Of a stretch of 64,000 bases of DNA, positions 34,540 through 41,637 are shown in pieces (position 1 is the stretch's first letter; each line of letters starts with the position of its first letter). Location of the stretch: assembly GCF_003425985.1 (NCBI RefSeq), contig NZ_CP022985.1, positions 4,200,001 to 4,264,000 on the forward strand. Reading direction: 5' to 3'. The DNA comes from Mariniflexile sp. TRM1-10. GTDB lineage: Bacteria; Bacteroidota; Bacteroidia; Flavobacteriales; Flavobacteriaceae. The position numbers and the translations under genes are program-made. The notes below the pieces were generated by a model. It ran no database searches and was not told the DNA's origin. It saw only the letters and a program-made list of their open reading frames with translations.

Positions 34540-35439
34540 ATGAAGTACTTAATTGCAATATTCCTTTTGCTTATAGGATTCTCTAAATTAAATTCACAAA
34601 GTAGTTCTATTAAATTTCATAATATAGAATTATCCCTGTTAATGAAAAAAGCAAAGAAACTTGATAAGTTGATTTTTGTAAATATGACTGCTACTTGGTG
34701 TGGGCCCTGTAAAGAAATGGAAAAAACTACTTTTATAGATAGTTCTGTAACTAGATTTATCTCCAGCAATTTTTTAAGCAAAAAAATATATATTGACAGG
34801 GATTCTACATATCAAGATTCACTATCTGAAAGACTAAAAAGTATTACTTCAGGTGTTCCAACACACTACTTTTTAGATTCTAACGGTAATATAATTCTAA
34901 AGGAAACTAGTCTTATTGACGCAAAAAATTTTATTTTAATAGCTAAAAAATCACTTAATTTAAGAGATACCCCTGAGAAAATCAAACAGATGGATCAGCA
35001 ATACTCACTAATGAAAACTAATGAAGACTTTCTAATTAAGTATATGTTACTTAATTGCCAAATAGGTGATAAAAAAAGCTATGTTTTAGATGACTATCTT
35101 AAATTAATTCCTGAAACAGATTATTTAAGTGAAAGCATTATTTACACAATAATTAATAATGAAAATAGTGTTGAAGGAAAGGGATATAGTATAATATCTA
35201 ACCCTGATAACCGAAAAATAGTAGCAATGTCCAAAGGCAAAGCTAAAAATTCTCAAATTGATTATGAAATGTATAAAGCTTCACTCAGTATTATTTTTAA
35301 TAGTTCTCATTATGCAATTGAAACTAATAATCGAGAACTTTTAGATAAAAGCATAGCTGAACACATGAAAGTATCTCAAAATAAAACAAAAGCAAAAGCA
35401 ATGTCTAAAAAGCTTATTGAATTATTTGAGAGCAAATAA
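34540..35439 (+). CDS. Secreted thioredoxin-like protein
   Basis: A 299-residue exported protein: signal peptide (YLIAIFLLLIGFSKLNSQ) then a thioredoxin-fold domain (about residues 22-140) with the redox motif ATWCGPCKEME at about 52-60 and the cis-proline GVPTHYFLDSNG at about 106. The C-terminal half (about 145-299) is helical, rich in Lys and Asn, and unrecognised. It probably acts in the periplasm as a thiol-disulphide oxidoreductase. It stands alone between two terminators; cysteine-rich adhesin domains nearby could be a substrate, but that is only a guess from position. Confidence 0.8.
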   Translation: MKYLIAIFLLLIGFSKLNSQSSSIKFHNIELSLLMKKAKKLDKLIFVNMTATWCGPCKEMEKTTFIDSSVTRFISSNFLSKKIYIDRDSTYQDSLSERLKSITSGVPTHYFLDSNGNIILKETSLIDAKNFILIAKKSLNLRDTPEKIKQMDQQYSLMKTNEDFLIKYMLLNCQIGDKKSYVLDDYLKLIPETDYLSESIIYTIINNENSVEGKGYSIISNPDNRKIVAMSKGKAKNSQIDYEMYKASLSIIFNSSHYAIETNNRELLDKSIAEHMKVSQNKTKAKAMSKKLIELFESK

Positions 35440-35754
35440 AAAAACGGCACTGTCTTTTAAAATACCCGAATTGCTTATGGAATAATTACATCTTCATTTG
35501 AATTTTATTAGGAACATATACCAACTAAGAAATAAGTTAAAAAGTAAACTATCTTAAGCGCCTATTTTCGTCCTAACCAACCCCAAAAAAATCCTCCCAA
35601 AAAAGGAGGATTTTATACCAAAAGCTAAATTCAATAACTATGAAGTTATTAAAATAACCTATTAAATTCTATAATGTGGCACATTACATGCAACACTTAG
35701 TTTGCTACTAAACAGTCATTAATAAGGTTATGTCGTAGTCGTTTTTAAACAACT
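35440..35754. other. Intergenic spacer
   Basis: Apart from the terminator at 35588-35614, I see only A/T-rich DNA with no conserved gene, promoter box or repeat in this 315-base gap between the thioredoxin-like gene and the convergent CAP gene. Confidence 0.5.
35588..35614. terminator. Terminator hairpin
   Basis: AAAATCCTCC pairs perfectly with GGAGGATTTT around a seven-base loop. The A and T flanks make it usable on both strands, ending the plus-strand thioredoxin-like gene and the minus-strand CAP gene. Confidence 0.8.
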
Positions 35755-36249
35755 CTATTTTTTTATAAAAATATTGGTGTAATACCACTTCCCTTCGGCA
35801 TTTTGTTCGGCCGCTAAATCGAAGTTTGTAAAATCACCTTCAATGTTTGCACGGTGTCCGTCGCTTTTTAACCAAGCTCTTACAACCGATTCCGCAGAAC
35901 TGTACCCATAAGCTACATTTTCAGACACTTTAGTAGCACCTGCATTTGCTTTTAAATAATCGCTTCTTTTGTAAAAGTTAGCATGGGATACTTCATTGTT
36001 ATCTACCATATAATCGGTATGGGTAAATGCTACCGATTTAACTACTGTCATATCAGAAAGAGCAGTTAAACCCATTGACAGTCTATGGTTGTTAATAAGT
36101 TCAAGTATTTCTACTTCTATGGTTTTTGTTTCTGGGGTAATAAGGCTTAGCTCTATAGCATCTGCTTTATCATCAAGGCTATCTGTAGTGCAGGAAAAGC
36201 TCAGAATAGCCAACAATGCCAGTAAAGGCAGTTTCATAAATAACTTCAT
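35755..36249 (-). CDS. CAP-domain (SCP/PR-1-like) lipoprotein
   Basis: A 164-residue predicted lipoprotein (LLALLAILSFSC, lipobox cysteine at residue 20) with a CAP domain: EILELINNHRLSMGL near residue 50, ALSDMTVVKSVAFTHTDYM, the SHANFYKRSDYL motif, SENVAYG, and VRAWLKSDGHRANIEGDF containing the second conserved His. CAP proteins are extracytoplasmic and bind ligands such as lipids; bacterial members have unclear roles. The domain is complete. It stands alone on the minus strand. Confidence 0.88.
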   Translation of the reverse strand: MKLFMKLPLLALLAILSFSCTTDSLDDKADAIELSLITPETKTIEVEILELINNHRLSMGLTALSDMTVVKSVAFTHTDYMVDNNEVSHANFYKRSDYLKANAGATKVSENVAYGYSSAESVVRAWLKSDGHRANIEGDFTNFDLAAEQNAEGKWYYTNIFIKK

Positions 36250-36415
36250 AAGTAGGTAATTTTAGATTTGGTTCTATAAAATTAACCACCTAATCCGAAG
36301 TAAATGTTAAAAAAATGTTAAAATCGATTAAAGACACGTAATACATCGGTATTTATTGTATTACATCGATGAAATGCAGATTCAAAAGCGATTTTTATGC
36401 ATTTCATCATGTGAA

Positions 36416-37063
36416 TTAGGGAGATAGTCGATTAATTTCCCAATTGTAATCTGGTTGAAGTTGGTATCGTATTCTATCATGCAGTCTATTGGGGCGTCCT
36501 TGCCAAAATTCCATCTCAATCGGTTTTACAATATAGCCACCCCAATGTGCCGGTCGGGGTATTTCTTTACCTTCAAAGGTTTTTTCTAAATCCAATAACT
36601 TTTGTTCCAAATATGCCCTACTAGCAACAACCTCACTTTGGTTAGAAACTAAAGCTCCTAATTGACTTCCGCGTGGTCTCGACTCAAAATAACCATCGCT
36701 TAAATTTTCAGCTATTTTTTCGGCTATACCTTTAATAATTATTTGGCGTTCGGCACCATGCCAAAAAAAAGATAAGCATACATTGGGGTTTTTGGCAATG
36801 GCTTTACCTTTATCACTATTGTAACTGGTGTAAAAAATAAAACCTTCATGGGTAAATCGTTTTAATAGCACTACCCTATTTTTCGGAAATCCGTCCAAGC
36901 CAATAGTAGAAATGGTCATGGCATTTGTTTCATCTTCAACAAAAAACTTGTCAACCTCATAAAACCATTTTTGGAATAACTCTATAGGGTTTTCAGGAAC
37001 ATCTTTTAGGAGAAGCTCACTCTTTTCATAAGATTTTCGGTAGTTACTTAAGTCTTTTTCCAT
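36416..37063 (-). CDS. pdxH: Pyridoxamine 5'-phosphate oxidase
   Basis: PdxH uses FMN and oxygen to make pyridoxal 5'-phosphate from pyridoxine or pyridoxamine phosphate. The protein (215 residues) shows DGFPKNRVVLLKRF, SYNSDKGKAIAKNPNVCLSFFW (FMN site), SRPRGSQLGALVSNQS, and the C-terminal WGGYIVKPIEMEFWQGRPNRLHDRI signature. The ATG at 37061-37063 is chosen; the frame continues to a TTG three codons earlier. It ends with the family pattern W..NRLSP. It is divergent from the 138-residue gene at 37153. Confidence 0.95.
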   Translation of the reverse strand: MEKDLSNYRKSYEKSELLLKDVPENPIELFQKWFYEVDKFFVEDETNAMTISTIGLDGFPKNRVVLLKRFTHEGFIFYTSYNSDKGKAIAKNPNVCLSFFWHGAERQIIIKGIAEKIAENLSDGYFESRPRGSQLGALVSNQSEVVASRAYLEQKLLDLEKTFEGKEIPRPAHWGGYIVKPIEMEFWQGRPNRLHDRIRYQLQPDYNWEINRLSP

Positions 37064-37152
37064 AATAGACAAAATAACGAAAAATTTATTAGTCTATTTT
37101 GATTTTTTGTGTCGCTAAACTTTATAAATTAGTGCTGCCCTAAATAGCATAC

Positions 37153-37569
37153 ATGAAATTTAAAGATTCTAAATATTATAAATTAAAGCACTACCAAATA
37201 GAAAGACCCTTTGGTGATTTTTATTTATTAGAAAATTTTTTTGTTTCCGAATTAAATGAAGGTGTTCATTTTGATTGGGAAATGATAAAAAGTGTTATGG
37301 ATGAAGTAATCATCTTTTATGGTTTAGATTCCCAAATTGGTTATATCTCAAATAGAACCAATTCATATTCAATAGACCCACAAACTTGGAATAAAGTTGA
37401 TAAAGAGTACGGTGTTATTGTAGCTGGAGCTATTGTAACTTACAATACCATGACTTTTATGAATGCCACCCTTGAAAAGCAATTTTACAAAAAAAGTATA
37501 AAAAGATGTCTTTCTTTAGACGAAGCCATAGAATGGATTTCTAACTTAAAAGAATTGAAAAACATTTGA
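37153..37569 (+). CDS. 138-residue protein of unknown function (paralogue 1 of tandem pair)
   Basis: A soluble, acidic/aromatic 138-residue protein without signal peptide. It shares length and pattern with the gene at 37943: PFGxFxxxExFxVxELNxxxHxDW near the start, IGxISNxxNSYSIDPxxW in the middle, AxxxYNxxxFMxATLEKxF, and a C-terminal CxSLxEAIxWxxS. The form recalls small STAS-like regulatory proteins, but I do not recognise a named family. The two paralogues are separated by a palindromic repeat element, which may have taken part in the duplication. Confidence 0.75.
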   Translation: MKFKDSKYYKLKHYQIERPFGDFYLLENFFVSELNEGVHFDWEMIKSVMDEVIIFYGLDSQIGYISNRTNSYSIDPQTWNKVDKEYGVIVAGAIVTYNTMTFMNATLEKQFYKKSIKRCLSLDEAIEWISNLKELKNI

Positions 37570-37942
37570 AACGAGTCTTTTTTTAGCTTACAAACTTCCT
37601 AAATAAAAAATTTCTTGAAACAGACTATCCTCGAGGCAAAGCCATAGAGGTATACTTCGACTAAGCTCAGTACAGGTTTTGCCTGTTTCATTTTGACCTC
37701 AGGGCCAAAAACCGAAATTTTGTATTTTACCTCACCCAGAACTGCCCGAAAAGGCAGTTCTGACCTCTCCTCCAAAGGTGAATTGGACACCCCGAGGCTG
37801 AGCCTTCGGGGAATTATTTAGGTTAAACACGTCTAAACCAAAGTTTTTTTAACAAGAAAGCTCACGGCTTTGTACTTTATTTTATATAAAACTTAACTTT
37901 AAGTAAACAATTTATTTAAAAAAAGTTGTATATTACTACTCA
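37570..37942. repeat. Palindrome-rich intergenic element between paralogues
   Basis: The region contains several hairpins: CAGAACTGCC/GGCAGTTCTG at 37737-37762 (loop CGAAAA), CCCCGAGGCTGAGCCTTCGGGG at 37790-37811, and CAGG-TTTTG-CCTG-like pairing near 37671. A GAC-type arm CTTCGACTAAGCTCAGTAC near 37655 belongs to the family at 16456. The outer parts (TTCCTAAATAA near 37596 and TTATTTAGGTT near 37815) are inverted repeats. It looks like two inverted copies of a REP-like unit. A 63-codon minus-strand frame across it is not credible. Confidence 0.65.
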
Positions 37943-38359
37943 ATGAAGTTTGAAGAGTCTAAAAATATAATAGAGTTTGTTCATAAAAAAATACAGCTTC
38001 CTTTCGGAAGGTTTTTTATTTGTGAAGATTTTGTAGTGGCTGAATTAAACCAAGAAATTCATGTGGATTGGTTGACTATTCAAAAAATCGCCCATATGAT
38101 TATTGAGCAATATGGGACTTCAAAAAAGATTGGATTTATATCCAATAAAGTGAATTCGTATTCTATAGACCCATTTGTTTGGGTAACATTTAGTAAAGAG
38201 TACGATTTTATTGAATCAACAGCTATTATTTGGTACAATAATGCTGGTTTTATGAGTGCTACCTTAGAAAAGATGTTTTTAAAAAACAACGTGAAGCTTT
38301 GCGAATCTTTAGAGGAAGCTATTCATTGGGTTTTAAGTTCCGAAGAAATTAAAAATTAA
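37943..38359 (+). CDS. 138-residue protein of unknown function (paralogue 2 of tandem pair)
   Basis: A 138-residue paralogue of the gene at 37153, with identical length and the shared IGFISNKVNSYSIDPFVW core and SATLEKMFLKNNVKLCESL end. Sequence identity is moderate, so the duplication is not recent. Its 3' end overlaps the end of rnz on the opposite strand by 11 bases. No signal peptide or catalytic motif is visible. Confidence 0.75.
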   Translation: MKFEESKNIIEFVHKKIQLPFGRFFICEDFVVAELNQEIHVDWLTIQKIAHMIIEQYGTSKKIGFISNKVNSYSIDPFVWVTFSKEYDFIESTAIIWYNNAGFMSATLEKMFLKNNVKLCESLEEAIHWVLSSEEIKN

Positions 38360-39254
38360 ACGTTTTTCCGTCTTCACATAATTCTACATTTTCAAAAACT
38401 TGTTGTGCTTCTTCCTTAAATGAATTTAGGCCGTCGTAACGCGTAGAATAATGACCTAGCAACAAGGTACCTACATTGGCTTGTTTAGCTATGCTCGCTG
38501 CTTCTCTTGCTGTAGAATGCTTTGTTTTTGGTGCTAAATGTGCATGCATTTCTAAAAAAGTAGATTCATGGTACAATACATCTGCATTTTTAATTATAGG
38601 CACAATGTCTTCTTTATACATTGTGTCGCTACAAAAAGCATAACTTTTGGGTTTTAAACCAGGTTTAGTAACCGTTTCGTTTTTAATAAGTTCACCATCA
38701 TCATTTACAACATCAAAACCTTGTGCTAACTTTCTGTAGTAAGCGATATTAATATTAGCGTCTTCAACCAAGCCCATATCTAATTTACGGTTGCCTTCTT
38801 TTTCTTTGAAAAGATACCCATTGGTATAAATACGGTGATTTAAAGGAATGGTATGCACTTCAACTTCTTCATCTTCAAAAATCAATTCTGAATTCTCTGA
38901 AGTCAATTCATGAAAAATAAGACTGTAATTTGTCCAAGAATCGGCTAATTTCATTTGAAGCGTCACCACTTCTTTGATGCCTTTAGGACCATAAATATGC
39001 AAATCGGCTTCGCGTGTAAGCAGTCTAAATGTAGAAATTAAGCCTACTAATCCAAAAAAATGGTCTCCATGTAAATGTGAAATAAAGATATGCTTGATAC
39101 GGTTGAATTTAATTTTATGCTTGCGTAACTCTACCTGCGTACCTTCACCACAATCTATTAAAAACATATGATTGTTTATTTCCAACACTTGTGAGGTGGT
39201 ATTTGTTAAAGCTCTTGGTGTGGCACTATAACAACCTAATATGGTAAGTTTCAT
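38349..39254 (-). CDS. rnz: Ribonuclease Z
   Basis: RNase Z cuts the 3' trailer of pre-tRNA. The 301-residue protein is a metallo-beta-lactamase fold with the zinc motif SHLHGDHFFGL (about residues 59-69), the further ligands in SAFCSDT (here SYAFCSDTMY) and LGHYSTRY near the C-terminus, and the tRNA-binding region typical of the short form. The start MKLTILGCYSATP is standard. It follows the small STAS-like gene by 85 bases of weak hairpin-forming DNA. Confidence 0.93.
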   Translation of the reverse strand: MKLTILGCYSATPRALTNTTSQVLEINNHMFLIDCGEGTQVELRKHKIKFNRIKHIFISHLHGDHFFGLVGLISTFRLLTREADLHIYGPKGIKEVVTLQMKLADSWTNYSLIFHELTSENSELIFEDEEVEVHTIPLNHRIYTNGYLFKEKEGNRKLDMGLVEDANINIAYYRKLAQGFDVVNDDGELIKNETVTKPGLKPKSYAFCSDTMYKEDIVPIIKNADVLYHESTFLEMHAHLAPKTKHSTAREAASIAKQANVGTLLLGHYSTRYDGLNSFKEEAQQVFENVELCEDGKTFNF

Positions 39255-39339
39255 TTAATTATTAGTTTGTAGGTTTATAGGTTTATGAGTTTATGTTCTA
39301 ATCAAATAAACTATAAACACATAACCTAATAAACATTTT

Positions 39340-39672
39340 TTAAAACTCCAAATCACGTTCCATTTCTTCCATTTCAATAATATCGTAAGCTTCTTGAATG
39401 GTCGGTACAACAACTATTTCGTCTGGAACTATATCTAAATCTATTTTATCCGTAACAATTATAAAAGAATGTTTTGTGGCTCTGTGTGTATTGGATAGCT
39501 CTAGAAATTCAACAATATCCTGCAAACCTAACTTATTCAAATAAGATAAAGCGACAATGATGTTATTATTCTTGAATTTAGGATATAAAGCTTGTATTTT
39601 CTTAACTAACTCAACAATAGTTGCTTTTTCCTGAGTGATAATTGAAATGGTTCCGTCTTGATCTATAATCAT
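39340..39672 (-). CDS. STAS-like small protein
   Basis: A 110-residue soluble protein (MIIDQDGTISIITQEKATIV ...) with an alternating strand/helix pattern and an IIVALSYLNKLGLQDIVEFLEL centre, compatible with a STAS/anti-sigma-antagonist fold. Related proteins in flavobacteria are often annotated as ribonuclease Z, apparently carried over from the neighbouring gene, but it has no metallo-beta-lactamase motif. It begins three bases after the pyrB stop codon and precedes rnz, so it is probably in the pyrB transcript. Function unknown. Confidence 0.65.
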   Translation of the reverse strand: MIIDQDGTISIITQEKATIVELVKKIQALYPKFKNNNIIVALSYLNKLGLQDIVEFLELSNTHRATKHSFIIVTDKIDLDIVPDEIVVVPTIQEAYDIIEMEEMERDLEF

Positions 39673-39675
39673 GAT

Positions 39676-40605
39676 TTACTGTTTTATTTTTGATGCTAAT
39701 AAATAAATAACTGCCATTCTAATAGCAACCCCGTTTTGAACTTGATCCAAAATAATAGATTGTTTAGAATCGGCAACATCACTGGTTATCTCAACACCTC
39801 TATTGATGGGCCCGGGATGCATAATGGTTATTTCCTTGTCTAAAGAGTCAAGTAACTCTTTATTAACTCCAAATTGTTGTGTATATTCTCTTGTTGATGG
39901 AAAATAATTAATATCCATACGTTCGTTTTGCACACGTAACATATTTGCTACATCACACCAATTCAATGCTTTGAGTAAATTTGTTTCAACCTTTACTCCA
40001 AGTGTGTTTATGTATTTTGGAAGTAGTGTTTTAGGGCCACAAACCATAACCTCTGCCCCTTGAAGTTGCAATGCAAATATGTTTGAAAGTGCTACCCTGC
40101 TATGTAGAATATCTCCAACAATAACGACTTTTTTTCCTCCTACTTCCCCTAATTTTTCCCGTATGGAATAAGAATCCAATAAAGCCTGTGTTGGGTGCTC
40201 ATGCGCACCATCACCTGCGTTAATAATACTTGCTTTGACATGCTTTGACAAAAATACACCAGCACCAGGGTTAGGGTGCCTCATTACCACCATGTCTACT
40301 TTCATAGACAGAATGTTATTTACGGTGTCTATTAAAGTTTCTCCTTTTTTTACTGAGGATTGTGATGATGAAAAATTAAGCACATCGGCTGATAAACGTT
40401 TTTCGGCCAGTTCAAAAGACAATTTGGTTCTGGTTGAATTTTCGAAAAACAGATTTGCTATGGTAATATCTCTTAGCGAAGGCACCTTTTTAATGGGTCT
40501 GTTTATCACTTCTTTAAAATGATCGGCAGTTTCAAAAATAAGTTGAATATCTTGTTTGTTTAGATATTTGATTCCTAATAAGTGATTGACACTTAATTCG
40601 CTCAT
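39676..40605 (-). CDS. pyrB: Aspartate carbamoyltransferase, catalytic subunit
   Basis: PyrB joins carbamoyl phosphate and aspartate in the second step of UMP synthesis. The 309-residue protein shows FFENSTRTKLSFELAEKRL (carbamoyl-phosphate loop), VVMRHPNPGAG, GDGAHEHPTQALLD, and HPGPINRGVEI. The ATG at 40603-40605 is chosen; the frame extends to a TTG two codons upstream that overlaps a promoter box. No pyrI is nearby. pyrR lies upstream on the same strand, so PyrR may regulate this gene. A tandem 7-bp repeat precedes it. Confidence 0.95.
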   Translation of the reverse strand: MSELSVNHLLGIKYLNKQDIQLIFETADHFKEVINRPIKKVPSLRDITIANLFFENSTRTKLSFELAEKRLSADVLNFSSSQSSVKKGETLIDTVNNILSMKVDMVVMRHPNPGAGVFLSKHVKASIINAGDGAHEHPTQALLDSYSIREKLGEVGGKKVVIVGDILHSRVALSNIFALQLQGAEVMVCGPKTLLPKYINTLGVKVETNLLKALNWCDVANMLRVQNERMDINYFPSTREYTQQFGVNKELLDSLDKEITIMHPGPINRGVEITSDVADSKQSIILDQVQNGVAIRMAVIYLLASKIKQ

Positions 40606-40608
40606 TGT

Positions 40609-40644
40609 CAAAGTTAAAAGTTAAAAGTTAAAAGTTAAAAGTTA
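40609..40644 (-). promoter_or_regulatory. pyrB -7 box within a 7-bp tandem repeat
   Basis: Minus-strand TAACTTTG at 40609-40616 fits TAnnTTTG but sits three bases before the pyrB ATG, so a transcript from it would be leaderless or start inside the gene. The box is the last copy of about five TAACTTT-like 7-base units (40611-40644); earlier copies read TAACTTTT, one base off consensus. Confidence 0.4.
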
Positions 40645-40723
40645 CTCGTATGCGTATCTAAAACTTAAACTTTGGTTATTCATTTTTAATTGTTAATTGA
40701 CAATTACCAATTGTTAATTGTCT

Positions 40724-41263
40724 TTATTTCTCTATTAAGTAAACGGAATCTTCATGATCATGTTCCTTCCAGTTTACTTTTACCTTTTCGTTATTTATAA
40801 CATCTACTTGACGCCCTCGGTAATTGGGTTGTATGGGTAAATGTCTGCTAAAACGCCTATCAATAAGCGTTAAAAGCTCAATTTCATTAGGTCTTCCAAA
40901 CGATTGGATTGCTGTTAAAGCAGCTCGGATACTTCTACCTGTATATAATACATCGTCTATAAAAACAACATTTTTATCTTCAACTAAAAAATTAATCTGC
41001 GTTGTGTTTGCTTCTAAAGGCTTTTCCCCTCTTCTAAAATCATCTCTAAAAAATGTAATATCTAAATGACCTAATTGAATGTTTTTAACTTTGTAATCCT
41101 CTCGCAATATTTTAGCTATTCTATTGGCTAGAAACACACCACGAGGCTGCAAACCAATTAAAACGGTATTTGAGAAGTCGTTATGTTTTTCAATAAGTTG
41201 GCAAGCCAATCGGTGAAGAATGATGTTTACCTCTTTCGCGTTAAGTAAAACTTTTTGACTCAT
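40724..41263 (-). CDS. pyrR: PyrR: pyrimidine operon regulator / uracil phosphoribosyltransferase
   Basis: A 179-residue type I phosphoribosyltransferase. The PRPP-binding motif is VVFIDDVLYTGRSIRAAL (about residues 98-115), preceded by the LIGLQPRGVFLANRI flexible-loop region, and followed by the PyrR-type LIDRRFSRHLPIQPNY with RGRQVDV. PyrR binds pyr mRNA leaders in many bacteria and also makes UMP from uracil. It precedes pyrB by 118 bases of A/T-rich direct repeats (CAATTGTTAATTG); no clear PyrR binding loop or attenuator was recognised in that gap. Confidence 0.92.
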   Translation of the reverse strand: MSQKVLLNAKEVNIILHRLACQLIEKHNDFSNTVLIGLQPRGVFLANRIAKILREDYKVKNIQLGHLDITFFRDDFRRGEKPLEANTTQINFLVEDKNVVFIDDVLYTGRSIRAALTAIQSFGRPNEIELLTLIDRRFSRHLPIQPNYRGRQVDVINNEKVKVNWKEHDHEDSVYLIEK

Positions 41264-41288
41264 AGATTATCCAAACGTATTCGGAATA

Positions 41289-41296
41289 CAAATGTA
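41289..41296 (-). promoter_or_regulatory. pyrR: -7 promoter box of pyrR
   Basis: Minus-strand TACATTTG matches TAnnTTTG and lies 25 bases upstream of the pyrR ATG. A -33 element is not clear. Confidence 0.55.
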
Positions 41297-41573
41297 ATGT
41301 AAAATATTAGAAATTGAAATATAAATAATCATTAGTGTCCGATTAAAGATTCAAGACCGCTTTGCTGAAAAAACATTCAAGACTCAAGACCGCTTCGCTA
41401 AAAGAAAATAGAACATAGGCAAAATGATAACAAATTGATATTTAAATGAATATTTTTTATTTCTATTTTGTTCATTACCATTCCTCTAGACTTGCCCCAG
41501 AGATTATTTATTAATCGCTAAATAGCCAATTATTCCAAAAGCACGTCAAATCTCATTATCATTTCCATAAAAA
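41297..41573. other. Intergenic spacer
   Basis: The DNA between the divergently placed pyrR promoter and the rpsA terminator contains a diverged direct repeat of CAAGACCGCTTnGCTnAAA (near 41352 and 41385) and A/T-rich stretches; no gene or RNA was recognised. Confidence 0.4.
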
Positions 41574-41597
41574 AAGCCTTCAATTTCTTGAAGGCTT
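41574..41597 (-). terminator. Terminator of rpsA
   Basis: AAGCCTTCAA and TTGAAGGCTT form a perfect ten-base stem around TTTC; on the minus strand it is followed by a T run, 40 bases after the rpsA stop codon. Confidence 0.85.
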
Positions 41598-41637
41598 TAG
41601 TTTGTAAAGAGATTCCCAACTTAAAAGGATTGCAAAA

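Noticed and set aside
37599..37790. A 63-codon minus-strand open frame
   Set aside because: It runs through the hairpins of an intergenic element and has no family likeness.
40724..40760. A PyrR-type attenuator in the pyrR-pyrB gap
   Set aside because: The gap has A/T-rich direct repeats but no anti-terminator/terminator pair or PyrR binding loop that I could recognise.
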